This document shows, piece by piece, positions 1 through 7,952 of a DNA stretch of 64,000 bases. Below the pieces are notes generated by a model that saw nothing but the letters and a program-made list of their open reading frames with translations, ran no database searches and was not told the DNA's origin. The stretch's first letter is position 1. Each line of letters opens with the position of its first letter. Position numbers and translations under genes: made by a program. Origin of the DNA: Flavobacterium sp. 270 (GTDB lineage Bacteria > Bacteroidota > Bacteroidia > Flavobacteriales > Flavobacteriaceae); the NCBI RefSeq assembly GCF_004368785.1, contig NZ_SODM01000003.1, forward strand, positions 558,001 to 622,000, given 5' to 3'.

Positions 1-849
1 CTGCGCAGCGTCTGCATAGCCTTTTATATATGCTAAAGGTTTTAATCCTAATGCGTTTGCTTTTTCTTCAGACATTAAAACTAAAGCAGCAGCTCCGTCA
101 TTTATTGTTGAAGCATTTGCGGCAGTAACAGTTCCGTCTTTAGTAAATACAGCGCTTAAAGAAGGTATTTTGTCTAATTTTACGTTAGTGTATTCTTCGT
201 CTTTAGAAAAGATAATTGGTTCGCCACGTCTTTGCGGCACTTCTACAGGAACAACTTCGTTATCAAATTTTCCGGCATCCCATGCTTTTGCACTTCTTTC
301 GTAAGACTGAATGGCAAAATTATCTTGTTCTTCGCGAGTAATTTTATACTCTGATGCACATAAATCAGCGCAAACTCCCATTGCGTTGTTATCGTAAGCA
401 TCTGTTAAACCATCTTTTTGCATTCCATCCAGCATTGTAGCAGGACCAAATTTGTTTCCTGCACGCATTTGTACGTAATGCGGAATCAAACTCATGTTTT
501 CCATTCCTCCGGCAACTACAATTTCAGCGTCTCCACAAGCGATTGCCTGAGCTGCTAACATTACAGATTTCATTCCAGAGGCACAAACTTTGTTTACAGT
601 TGTTGCGGCAACTTCTTCAGACAAACCGGCAAAAAGTGCAGCTTGGCGTGCTGGCGCTTGTCCAACTCCGGCCTGAATAACGTTCCCCATAAAAACTTCA
701 TCAACTAATTTTGGGTCAAGGTTAATTTTTTCTAATGCTCCTTTTATAGCGGCAGCTCCTAATTTTGGTGCGGGTACGGTAGATAAACCTCCCATGAAAC
801 TTCCGATAGGTGTTCTAACGGCAGAAACGATAACAACTCTTTTGTTCAT
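1..849 (-). CDS. Acetyl-CoA C-acyltransferase (thiolase), C-terminus outside window
   Basis: The frame starts at an ATG at 849 on the minus strand and runs off the left edge, so 283 residues of an enzyme family usually near 390 are visible. It opens with a typical thiolase N-terminus (MNKRVVIVSAVRTPIGSF). The active-site cysteine is C89 in NKVCASGMKS. A glycine-rich GGMENMS motif and the NASTINDGAAALVLMSEEKA segment follow. Thiolases condense or cleave acyl-CoA in the cytoplasm. Whether this one serves beta-oxidation or acetoacetyl-CoA formation cannot be told from the visible part. Adjacent genes lie outside the window. Confidence 0.93.
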   Translation of the reverse strand, partial: MNKRVVIVSAVRTPIGSFMGGLSTVPAPKLGAAAIKGALEKINLDPKLVDEVFMGNVIQAGVGQAPARQAALFAGLSEEVAATTVNKVCASGMKSVMLAAQAIACGDAEIVVAGGMENMSLIPHYVQMRAGNKFGPATMLDGMQKDGLTDAYDNNAMGVCADLCASEYKITREEQDNFAIQSYERSAKAWDAGKFDNEVVPVEVPQRRGEPIIFSKDEEYTNVKLDKIPSLSAVFTKDGTVTAANASTINDGAAALVLMSEEKANALGLKPLAYIKGYADAAQ

Positions 850-1025
850 TTTCTGTGGTGATAATAGTTAATCTAGCAAATTTACTCATTATTTGAATAA
901 ATTCAAATTTTGTATTGAATCGGGTATATTTTAAATTAAGATGAAATTTTTATTAATTCTATATGTTTGATTGTGAAGTCTTTTTAAAAAAAGATCGAAA
1001 AAAGATTAAAAAAATTACAAAAATA

Positions 1026-1057
1026 GTTGTGAGATATGGAATGTTGTCATACCTTTG
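1026..1057 (+). promoter_or_regulatory. Promoter of the tRNA-Ser/Pro/Arg cluster
   Basis: A perfect Bacteroidota -7 element TACCTTTG lies at 1050-1057. A TTG core of a -33 element sits at 1027-1029, 20 bases upstream. The first tRNA begins 32 bases after the -7 element, leaving room for a short 5' leader. Confidence 0.65.
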
Positions 1058-1088
1058 CCACCGCAAAACAGGACACGTTCCTTGAGCT

Positions 1089-1175
1089 GGAGAGTTGCCT
1101 GAGTGGCCGAAAGGACTTGTTTGCTAAACAAGCGTATGGGTAACTGTACCAAGGGTTCGAATCCCTTACTCTCCG
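1089..1175 (+). tRNA. tRNA-Ser (GCT anticodon)
   Basis: The acceptor arm ggagagt pairs with actctcc at 1168-1174, with discriminator G at 1175. The anticodon stem-loop cttgtttGCTaaacaag reads serine codons AGC/AGT. The T arm carries GGTTCGAATCC. The long variable arm gives 87 bases, as expected for a class II serine tRNA. No CCA is encoded. Confidence 0.95.
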
Positions 1176-1189
1176 CTAATATTTGCCTT

Positions 1190-1264
1190 CGGGGTGTAGC
1201 GTAGCCCGGTTATCGCGCCTGCTTTGGGAGCAGGAGGCCGCAGGTTCGAATCCTGCCACCCCGA
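1190..1264 (+). tRNA. tRNA-Pro (TGG anticodon)
   Basis: The acceptor cggggtg pairs with caccccg at 1257-1263. The anticodon loop cctgctTTGGgagcagg contains TGG for proline. The T loop is GGTTCGAATCC. It starts 14 bases after the serine tRNA, so the two are probably on one transcript. Confidence 0.95.
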
Positions 1265-1291
1265 CTTTTTTTATTAAAAAAAAAGCATTTT

Positions 1292-1365
1292 GGTTCCATA
1301 GCTCAGCTGGATAGAGCAACGCACTTCTAATGCGTAGGTCGAAGGTTCGAATCCTTCTGGGATCA
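1292..1365 (+). tRNA. tRNA-Arg (TCT anticodon)
   Basis: The acceptor ggttcca pairs with tgggatc at 1358-1364, including two G-T wobbles. The anticodon loop cgcactTCTaatgcg reads arginine codons AGA/AGG. GGTTCGAATCC forms the T loop. It is the last gene of the cluster, directly followed by a terminator hairpin. Confidence 0.94.
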
Positions 1366-1370
1366 CATCA

Positions 1371-1400
1371 AAAGCCACTCAATTGAGTGGCTTTTTTGTT
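1371..1400 (+). terminator. Rho-independent terminator of the tRNA cluster
   Basis: The hairpin AAGCCACTC-AATT-GAGTGGCTT is followed by a T-rich tail. Nearly the same hairpin recurs at 6930-6962. Confidence 0.85.
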
Positions 1401-2498
1401 TTGTAATAAATTCAAAGAATTATTTATTTCTATATATTATTTCGAATGTATTTCTGTAAAGTTAAATCATTTTCAGGAATAATCGTTTTCTCTCTTTTTT
1501 ATTCAGCATAAATGGACATGTACTTGATATCTCAATTTTAAAACTAGATATATAAACCCCTTTTTTAAGGAGTTTATTATTTATATTAATTACAAGAATA
1601 AAATTTATTGATTATAAAGATATGCAGATAAGTCATTCTTAAATATTAAATCCTGATTACTGGAAATTCTTAAAAATTAAAATGATATTACCTTCATATA
1701 GCAACTTTTATAATTGGGTATAGCTGCGATATTTGAAAAATAAACGCACTTAGTTTCAAATATTGAATTCTCATCCATTAAATCTTACAAAATTCGTCTG
1801 TTTTTTAGAGCCTTAAACGCACTGTGGATTGCTGTAGTACGCATTTTACTCAATTTTATGTTTAAAATTATTTTTGAAAAAAAATCAATTTAAAATTTTA
1901 TGAAACAGAAATTATAATTTTTAAAAGAGTAAAAAAAATATTTTTTAATAAGAGATTTTCAGTGTAAATTTTTTTACGTAATTTTATATCTCTAAAATTC
2001 AATTAGTTATGAGTTTTATTTTGAAAATCTACTGTGTCTATTTCTGAAGTTTATTAAAATGAACATAAAAAAGGGAGTTGTCAGTTTGTCACAAGTCTAA
2101 AATAGTAAAACTAATACCTGTAAAATTGTTTTACTGAGCTGTTATAAATTTATTTGCGTAAAAATTTAAATAAATACCTATAATTTATTTTTAATGATTC
2201 ATTGATTATATTTTAAGCCTATAAATTATTTAAATACCACTACATTCTAAAAGCGTGATTAAATTATTTTCTACTATAGTTTAATCGTATACTTTCAAAG
2301 CGATAAAAATAATCGTCTATAGCTATTTTATAGGATCTCTCCTTGTTATTAGTTATAGCTTCTTTAAGCACTTTCTTTCTCAGCCTTAAAACTTTATTCT
2401 CTGTTTTATTTATTGCTATGCCTATTACAGATTACTATATCTATTGATATAAAGTATTCTGAAAAGGATTGATAATTAACAAAATAAAAATCTTCCTC
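1401..2498. other. AT-rich gene-free stretch of about 1.1 kb
   Basis: No reading frame of convincing length or composition exists on either strand between the tRNA terminator and the PorP/SprF start. There are only runs of A and T and short open frames without starts. The motif AAACGCACT occurs twice (about 1743 and 1815). I see no RNA gene or clear promoter beyond what must drive the downstream gene. It may be a decayed former gene or a long regulatory leader; the sequence does not decide. Confidence 0.5.
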
Positions 2499-3413
2499 AT
2501 GAAAGAAAAAATTCTACTATTAGTATTATTAGCGGCTTCGATTCCATTATTCAGTCAGCAGCAGTCACAATACACACAATATATGTACAATACCTTGACC
2601 ATTAACCCTGGTTATACAGGGACACGTGGAGTACCAAGTGTGTTTGGTTTGTATAGAGCACAGTGGATAGGTCTCGACGGCGCACCAAAAACAGCCAATT
2701 TTTCAATAGAAAGCCCTATTAGTGCAAATGGCCAGGGTGGAGGTTTTTCTATCATTAATGACGAAATTGGGCCTTCTACAGAAACAACCTTGGCTTTAAG
2801 TTATTCTTATCCCATACAGTTGTCCGCAACAGTAAAGCTGTCTTTAGGAATCAGTGCTTCACTCGATTTTTTTAAAGTCGACTACAGCCAGCTAAATATA
2901 TACGATCCCGATGATCCTAATCTAAGTGGTATCAGGACAGAAACATCTCCTAATGTTGGTGCAGGAGTTTATATCCATTCAGACAAATGGTATTTTGGAC
3001 TGTCTGTACCTCAGTTCCTTGAAACAAAATATTTTGACGATGTTCAGATTTCAGTCGCAGCTAAAGAAATGCATTTTTATGCTATGGGAGGGTATGTTTT
3101 TGATTTGAGTGAAAACGTTCAGTTTAAACCGGCAGCTATGATAAAAGCAGTAAACGGAGCTCCTTTAGCTGTTGATATTTCGGCAAACTTTCTTTTTAAT
3201 GAAAAACTAACACTCGGTGTCGCTTATAGATGGGATGCTGCAGTGAGTGCAATGGCGGGTTTTCAGATAAGTTCGGTACTTAATATTGGATATGCTTATG
3301 ATTACGATACCAATAATTTAGGAAATTACAACGCAGGATCACATGAGATCTACTTACGATTTGATTTGTTCACAACAACTAAATATAGATTGGTAACGCC
3401 AAGATTCTTTTAG
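2499..3413 (+). CDS. PorP/SprF family type IX secretion system outer-membrane protein
   Basis: The start is taken at the ATG at 2499, because this gives a clean signal peptide (MKEKILLLVLLAASIPLFSQ, cleaved near the QQQ). The open frame extends 10 codons further only through a TTG. The mature part begins with the family hallmark QYTQYMYNTLTINPGYTGTRG and continues as a predicted beta-barrel ending in an aromatic residue (TPRFF). PorP/SprF proteins work with the type IX secretion machinery, often anchoring or exporting one partner surface protein. In Flavobacteria they usually sit between a very large adhesin gene and an OmpA-type gene. Here an OmpA-type gene follows 500 bases later, but no adhesin gene precedes, so the partner is missing locally. 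Confidence 0.88.
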   Translation: MKEKILLLVLLAASIPLFSQQQSQYTQYMYNTLTINPGYTGTRGVPSVFGLYRAQWIGLDGAPKTANFSIESPISANGQGGGFSIINDEIGPSTETTLALSYSYPIQLSATVKLSLGISASLDFFKVDYSQLNIYDPDDPNLSGIRTETSPNVGAGVYIHSDKWYFGLSVPQFLETKYFDDVQISVAAKEMHFYAMGGYVFDLSENVQFKPAAMIKAVNGAPLAVDISANFLFNEKLTLGVAYRWDAAVSAMAGFQISSVLNIGYAYDYDTNNLGNYNAGSHEIYLRFDLFTTTKYRLVTPRFF

Positions 3414-3872
3414 TTAAGCTTCTTAAATTGAATATAATACTCTTTTAAAAAAACTACATTTTTTTTAAAAATACTAAAAAAGGAATTTCAAAAAAAGACA
3501 ATAAATTATAAATATAAGGATTTCTTATTCCTTTAAAAAACAATGGAATAAGAAATTAACTCTTATGCATAAAAAATATATTATATGCGATACTGTTTGA
3601 CTTCCCGATTTTACTAGCGCTTGAGTTAAAGTGCTTACATGCAATGTTTTGATGATATTGTGTTAGAATTAAAGAATGTCCTAAAATACTAGTTTAAAAA
3701 CTTCTGAAGGCAAAAATAAATGAATTACAGGGGGAAATTTGCACCATAAAACTAAGGGTAATACACCGATCAAAATTAGGCTTAAAGTATTGATTTTTAG
3801 ATGATATGCTTTTTAATTGTTAAGCTGAAAATACAGTTTGTTATTCTTAAAATAATTAAAAAAATAAATGTT
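3414..3872. other. Intergenic region between PorP/SprF and OmpA-type genes
   Basis: About 460 bases of AT-rich DNA without a credible frame. It ends at the displaced start codon at 3873 that belonged to the OmpA-type gene. No terminator with a clear stem and T-run is visible behind the PorP gene. Confidence 0.4.
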
Positions 3873-3912
3873 ATGAAAAATAGATTACTCCCTTTGGCAG
3901 GAAGCAAAATTA

Positions 3913-5472
3913 ATGGCAGATATTCAAAAAGAGTCAGGACGTTATGCCTTAAAAACAATCAATATTAATACTCCGGTTTCAGATTTTGGAACAGGATTTT
4001 ACGGAAAAGGTAAAGTTATATATGCTTCCGCAAAAGATACTGGTGTGATCATCAAACGTAAACACAGCTGGAATGAAAAATCATTTCTGAAATTGTACAG
4101 CGCAGATGTGGATATGGATGGAGGTTTATCCAATCCAGTAATGCTAAAAGGGGATGTAAATACAAGATACCATCAAAGTTCTCCTGCGATTACCAAAGAT
4201 GGAAGATATATGTATTTCACCCGAAATAATTACATTGACGGAAAGTTAGGAGCAGATAAATCCGGAACTAGTTATCTAAAAATATATGTTGCTGAAAATA
4301 TAAAAGGAGAGTGGAAAAATGTAATGGAATTGGCTTATCCTGTTAACAGCGATGGTTTTTCTTCCGCGCATCCAGCTTTAAGTGCAGACGAAAGTCAATT
4401 GTTTTTCGTTTCAGACCGTGGTAATAAATTTGGTAATTCAGATATTTATACGGTAAGTTTGAAAAAAGGTAAAGTAGGAAATGATGTTACTAAATTAGGG
4501 GATGAAATTAATACTCCGGGTAGAGAAACATATCCTTATGTAGATGAAAAAGGTATTTTATATTTCGCATCAGATGGTCATCCTGGTTTAGGCGGATTGG
4601 ATGTATTTGCAGCAATGAAAGATCCTGAGGGAATATATCATGTAGTAAATTTAGGCGACGGTGTAAATACAAATGCAGATGACTTTGCTTATGTTATTCA
4701 AAGTGACAGCAGAGTAGGTTTCTTTTCTTCGAATCGAACTGGGAATGATGATATTTATGGTTTTACCGAAAGCAGAGAGCCAATATTTGATTTTGAAATC
4801 CATCCTACTATATTCGGAACAATTACAAACAACGGAAAACCACTAGAAGGTCTAACAGTAGAAGTATTTAATCCGGAAAATGAAAAAATAGGAAACTATA
4901 CTACAGATGCTGAAGGAAAATACACTTTGAATGTAGATCCTTTTAAAGAATACAAATTAATATACAGCAAGCCTGGTATTGCAGGAAAAACAGTTGTTAC
5001 GCCTGTTTTAAAACCAATGGAAAAACGTGAAATTTCTTTTGATTTATTGAAAGAATTGGAGATTGTTGTAGATGGGACAGTAAAAGAAATAGGGCAAGGA
5101 GATGATTTGACACACTTATTAAATTTAAAACCAATTTATTTTGATTACGGTGGATATAATATTAGAGAATCTTCTAAAGTAGAGTTGGACAAGGTTGTAG
5201 ATTTAATGCGAGGACGCGCAAGTGTTTCTATTCAAGTTAATTCACATACAGATAGTAGAGGAAAAGATGATTTTAATATGAAATTATCTGAAAATCGTGC
5301 TAAAGCAACTGTTGATTATATCGTAAAAGCAGGTATCCCTGCAAGCAGAATCAGCGGACATGGATATGGTGAAACGAAATTAATTAATAGATGTACAAAC
5401 GGAGTCCCATGTTCAGAAGCGGAACATCAGGAAAACAGACGTTCGGAGTTTATTGTTATTCTTAACAAATAA
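3913..5472 (+). CDS. OmpA-family protein with PD40 repeats, N-terminally truncated (probable pseudogene)
   Basis: In order the protein shows: PD40/WD40-like propeller segments (about 1-280, with SSPAITKDGRYMYFTRNN and HPALSADESQLFFVSDRG); a carboxypeptidase-regulatory-like domain (about 295-360); and a C-terminal OmpA peptidoglycan-binding domain (about 405-519, with PIYFDYGGYNIR, SHTDSRGKDDFN and NRRSEF). Full-length relatives begin with a signal peptide and TPR repeats of roughly 200 residues, which are absent here. An ATG at 3873 opens MKNRLLPLAG, resembling the normal signal-peptide start, but it is in a different frame and stops after about 30 codons. In the OmpA frame a TGA lies at 3874, so translation could only begin at 3913, without an export signal. 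An internal deletion that joined the first codons to the end of the TPR region would explain this. The product is probably non-functional. Confidence 0.8.
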   Translation: MADIQKESGRYALKTININTPVSDFGTGFYGKGKVIYASAKDTGVIIKRKHSWNEKSFLKLYSADVDMDGGLSNPVMLKGDVNTRYHQSSPAITKDGRYMYFTRNNYIDGKLGADKSGTSYLKIYVAENIKGEWKNVMELAYPVNSDGFSSAHPALSADESQLFFVSDRGNKFGNSDIYTVSLKKGKVGNDVTKLGDEINTPGRETYPYVDEKGILYFASDGHPGLGGLDVFAAMKDPEGIYHVVNLGDGVNTNADDFAYVIQSDSRVGFFSSNRTGNDDIYGFTESREPIFDFEIHPTIFGTITNNGKPLEGLTVEVFNPENEKIGNYTTDAEGKYTLNVDPFKEYKLIYSKPGIAGKTVVTPVLKPMEKREISFDLLKELEIVVDGTVKEIGQGDDLTHLLNLKPIYFDYGGYNIRESSKVELDKVVDLMRGRASVSIQVNSHTDSRGKDDFNMKLSENRAKATVDYIVKAGIPASRISGHGYGETKLINRCTNGVPCSEAEHQENRRSEFIVILNK

Positions 5473-5517
5473 AAATATTGAATTTATTAAAAGGTTGATT
5501 TGATAAGAGGAAAGCAC

Positions 5518-5537
5518 GCTGTAAATTAGTTTACAGC
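5518..5537 (+). other. Short inverted repeat behind the OmpA-type gene
   Basis: GCTGTAAA-TTAG-TTTACAGC, an 8-bp perfect stem, lies 45 bases after the stop codon. It has no T-run and is followed by the stronger terminator at 5554. Confidence 0.4.
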
Positions 5538-5553
5538 AGCTTACCTAAAATAT

Positions 5554-5590
5554 AAATCCCAATGCATTTTTATGTATTGGGATTTTTTTT
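5554..5590 (+). terminator. Terminator of the OmpA-type gene
   Basis: The stem AAATCCCAATGCA pairs, with one G-T, to TGTATTGGGATTT around a short T-rich loop and is followed by eight T. Confidence 0.75.
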
Positions 5591-5800
5591 AGTTATAGAT
5601 CTGCTCATTATTTTTTGGTTGAAATATATTTTGCGCATTACTTTATTCTTTTTAATAATGATTAAATATGTCTTATTTTGTCATTATGTAAACTTATAAG
5701 AATAAAATTAGCATCATGATATAAATACTTTTGTAAAAGTTTTTCATACGTCTTATTCCGTAAGACAAAGAAATTTTTTATAACAAGTTCTTTTTTGAAA

Positions 5801-5829
5801 TGAGAAAGTTTCGGCTTTCTCATTTTTTT
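5801..5829 (+). terminator. Orphan terminator-like hairpin
   Basis: TGAGAAAG-TTTCGG-CTTTCTCA is followed by seven T. No convincing gene lies directly upstream on the plus strand. A second small hairpin, GTCTTA-TTCCG-TAAGAC, sits at about 5749-5765. Either a small untranslated RNA ends here or this is the residue of a lost gene. Confidence 0.5.
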
Positions 5830-5888
5830 ATTTATGCCTGTAATGGTTGTACATAAAGGCAATCTTCTTTAATGTGTATAAAATAAAA

Positions 5889-5909
5889 AAGCACATATTA
5901 AATGTGCTT
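5889..5909 (-). terminator. Minus-strand terminator behind the decayed gene
   Basis: AAGCACAT-TTAAT-ATGTGCTT read on the minus strand is followed by TTTTATTTT. It lies 17 bases after the end of the decayed frame at 5926. Confidence 0.65.
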
Positions 5910-5925
5910 AAGTTTTCTATAATAA

Positions 5926-6167
5926 CTATCTGTTATCAAAGCTTGCTAAAATATTCTTTATGAAATCTTTTACCTTCGATATATTACTCTGCAGTCATAC
6001 CGTATAAAGGTTTTTAATATCAAATGTAATATTATTGGTTATGCCAGTTACATCTTTGGATTTAATTAAAGACGGATCAATTTTGAAGCTTTAATTTCTT
6101 GTTTTAATTTAGGAGTATTGCTTCTTAATTGAATGTATGCAGATTGTTCTAGGTTTGTATTTAGCAT
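5926..6167 (-). pseudogene. Downstream remnant of a decayed minus-strand gene
   Basis: On the minus strand, protein-like stretches continue after the stop of the gene at 6170-6448, in shifted frames. From 6167 a frame reads MLNTNLEQSAYIQLRSN and ends near 6066. A second frame gives DPSLIKSKDVTGITNNIT and ends at a TGA. Beyond that TGA the same frame reads SNISKVKDFIKNILASF to a stop at 5926. Joining these pieces needs one frameshift at 6195 in an A-rich run, one near 6080 and loss of one nonsense codon. The terminator at 5889 fits the restored 3' end. This is my reading of composition and continuity, not homology. Confidence 0.45.
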
Positions 6168-6169
6168 GC

Positions 6170-6448
6170 TTACGAAGTTTGAGAAGTTAAGAGTTTTATT
6201 TTCTCAATCGCTTTTTTATTTTCGTCGGCAACTTCAACTAATGCGAGAAGAATGTCATTCCTTAAAATTGTTTTATTTCTTACATTTCTTATTAGAGCTT
6301 TACCTGGTGCAGGGTTTCCTTTTTGAACAAGACATGTTATCACTAAATCAACATAAGTGTAAGGTAAATGCTCATCTATAAAATTATAAGCGCTCTCGTT
6401 GTGAGAATAATCTTCTCTAATTTTGCTATTTTTGGTTAATTTTGGCAT
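6170..6448 (-). CDS. Small protein of unknown function, probably 5' part of a frameshifted gene
   Basis: I do not recognise the family. The 92-residue product is soluble with mixed charge. It begins MPKLTKNSKIREDYSHNES and ends in a helical, lysine-rich stretch. It is divergent from the XRE regulator at 6572, with about 120 bases between the two starts, an arrangement common for a repressor and a gene it controls. The frame is cut by a stop at 6170, while coding-like sequence continues beyond it (see 5926-6167), so the ancestral protein was probably longer. A -7 element lies upstream at 6486-6493. Confidence 0.5.
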   Translation of the reverse strand: MPKLTKNSKIREDYSHNESAYNFIDEHLPYTYVDLVITCLVQKGNPAPGKALIRNVRNKTILRNDILLALVEVADENKKAIEKIKLLTSQTS

Positions 6449-6485
6449 ATATTTGTTATTTATTGCTTAATGTTGTTAATTACTA

Positions 6486-6493
6486 CAAAAGTA
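6486..6493 (-). promoter_or_regulatory. -7 promoter element for the minus-strand small gene
   Basis: The minus strand reads TACTTTTG, a perfect TAnnTTTG match, 37 bases before the ATG at 6448. No clear -33 TTG is seen at the right distance. Confidence 0.4.
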
Positions 6494-6571
6494 AGAAAAA
6501 TATTATAATTAATGTTTATTTCTGTGCGAAATAATCTATTTAAAGGCAATTTGTAATGAATATAAATAAAT

Positions 6572-6892
6572 ATGTGGTACGAAAAACTAAGTAAATACTT
6601 TAAAGAAAACAAAATAAGTAACAAAGAATTGTCTCGTATTCTAGGTTATAGTGAGACTATGATTAGCAGATACTTAAAAGGTATATCAAAAATTAATGCG
6701 GAATTTATAGCCGTGTTAATTAAAAACTTCCCAGAAATTGATTTGCAGTATATTTTTGCTGATGATAGCAGCGATAGTAATATTTTGAATGAGCCAAGGG
6801 AAAAGTATGAAACTACTATTTTGGGTGATATACGAGAGATTGAAGCTAAGCTTCAAAGTATCAAAGAAAAACTGTCAAGAAAAGGGGAATAG
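6572..6892 (+). CDS. XRE-family helix-turn-helix regulator
   Basis: 106 residues. Residues about 5-60 form a Cro/CI-type helix-turn-helix (FKENKISNKELSRILGYSET, then the recognition helix MISRYLKGISKINAEF). A short linker and a C-terminal charged helix (about 80-104, EIEAKLQSIKEKLSRK) probably mediate dimerisation. Such proteins bind operators near their own promoter. The divergent small gene at 6448 and the shared 120-bp intergenic region are the likely targets. No phage or toxin-antitoxin partner is recognisable. A terminator follows at 6930. Confidence 0.8.
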   Translation: MWYEKLSKYFKENKISNKELSRILGYSETMISRYLKGISKINAEFIAVLIKNFPEIDLQYIFADDSSDSNILNEPREKYETTILGDIREIEAKLQSIKEKLSRKGE

Positions 6893-6929
6893 CAATTTAA
6901 AAGAATTAAAGTTCTAAATCTGTCTAAAC

Positions 6930-6962
6930 AAAAAAAGCCACTCAATTGAGAGGCTTTTTTTT
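6930..6962 (+). terminator. Terminator of the XRE gene, near copy of the tRNA-cluster terminator
   Basis: AAGCCACTCAATTGAGAGGCTT is followed by eight T. It differs by one base in the stem from the hairpin at 1371-1400. Confidence 0.8.
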
Positions 6963-7086
6963 ACTTCAAAAGTTGGTTTTAATATATAATTGCGATAGAT
7001 ATAAGCTTAAATAGTATGTAAAATTCATTAGAATAACGTATATTAGTATAAAAGCTAAAGATTAGGCTCCAATTTAAATTATTAAA

Positions 7087-7908
7087 ATGTACTTAAAACA
7101 GATATTAATTTGCTGTATTTTGTTCTCCATACACGCAAATTCACAAATAGTAGAAGAACACAAAAATTTCCGGGCAGCAGATTCACTTTTAAAAGAATCT
7201 AGTTTTTCTGTACACAGAGATAATTATTTTTTGACAGGCGTACCCGTAAATGCCGATATAACCCGTACTTCTGCCGATGTAAAATATCAGGTAAGTTTTA
7301 AGGAACGATTAAGTTCTAAACCTTTTTTTGGTGGCTTTTTCCTTTATTTAATGTACACACAAAAGGCTTTTTGGGATATTTATGCAAGCTCCAAACCATT
7401 TTCAGAAATTAATTTTAATCCCGGTGTAGCCGTTGTTCGTCCGTTTTATTTAAAAGGCGGAAGACTGACCTATGGAACGATCTCTTTTGAACACGAATCA
7501 AACGGTAGAGATTCTATTTTTTCCAGAACATGGAATATGCTTGCTTTTTCATTAAAATCTCAGGTTTCTCCAAGATGGACCGTTGGACTGAGAGGTTGGA
7601 TTCCATTAGTTGATAAGGAAGACAATCCCTATTTAACTCAATATGTGGGTTATGGCGAAGCGAGCGCAACATATCAGATAAAACCCGGACGCTGGAGCGC
7701 AGACATTCTTTTTAGAAAAGGAAGCGGACTCATTCGATACGGCTCTTTACAGACACAACTAAATTGGAAACCGTATAAAAAAGAGAATTATTATTTTACA
7801 CTGCAATGGTTTGTGGGCTACACAGAAAGTTTAATTGATTATCAGGAACACAAAAGTATACTCCGTTTGGGCTTTGTGATCAAACCAGCAAATATGGGGA
7901 TTTTTTAA
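7087..7908 (+). CDS. Outer-membrane phospholipase A
   Basis: A 273-residue protein with a signal peptide ending near residue 19 (HANSQ). It carries the signature FEHESNGRDSIFSRTWN: H136 and S138 match the catalytic His and Ser of OmpLA, and N150 sits twelve residues after the serine as in the E. coli enzyme. The remainder alternates hydrophobic and polar residues, as in a 12-strand barrel. OmpLA hydrolyses phospholipids that reach the outer leaflet after envelope damage, and acts as a calcium-dependent dimer. It stands alone; both neighbours are regulators of other things. Confidence 0.9.
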   Translation: MYLKQILICCILFSIHANSQIVEEHKNFRAADSLLKESSFSVHRDNYFLTGVPVNADITRTSADVKYQVSFKERLSSKPFFGGFFLYLMYTQKAFWDIYASSKPFSEINFNPGVAVVRPFYLKGGRLTYGTISFEHESNGRDSIFSRTWNMLAFSLKSQVSPRWTVGLRGWIPLVDKEDNPYLTQYVGYGEASATYQIKPGRWSADILFRKGSGLIRYGSLQTQLNWKPYKKENYYFTLQWFVGYTESLIDYQEHKSILRLGFVIKPANMGIF

Positions 7909-7952
7909 ATTTGATTGATTCAAAATTTATTCTTTCGAAGATCAATTCGAAC

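Noticed and set aside
1743..1893. Open frame of about 50 codons in the 1.1 kb gap, hydrophobic in part
   Set aside because: No start codon, stops on both sides and no recognisable family; easily produced by chance in AT-rich DNA.
5662..5862. Minus-strand frame of 66 codons
   Set aside because: It runs through two hairpins and lacks protein-like composition.
6133..6381. Plus-strand frame of 82 codons
   Set aside because: It is the antisense of the small minus-strand gene, whose composition and promoter position are more convincing.
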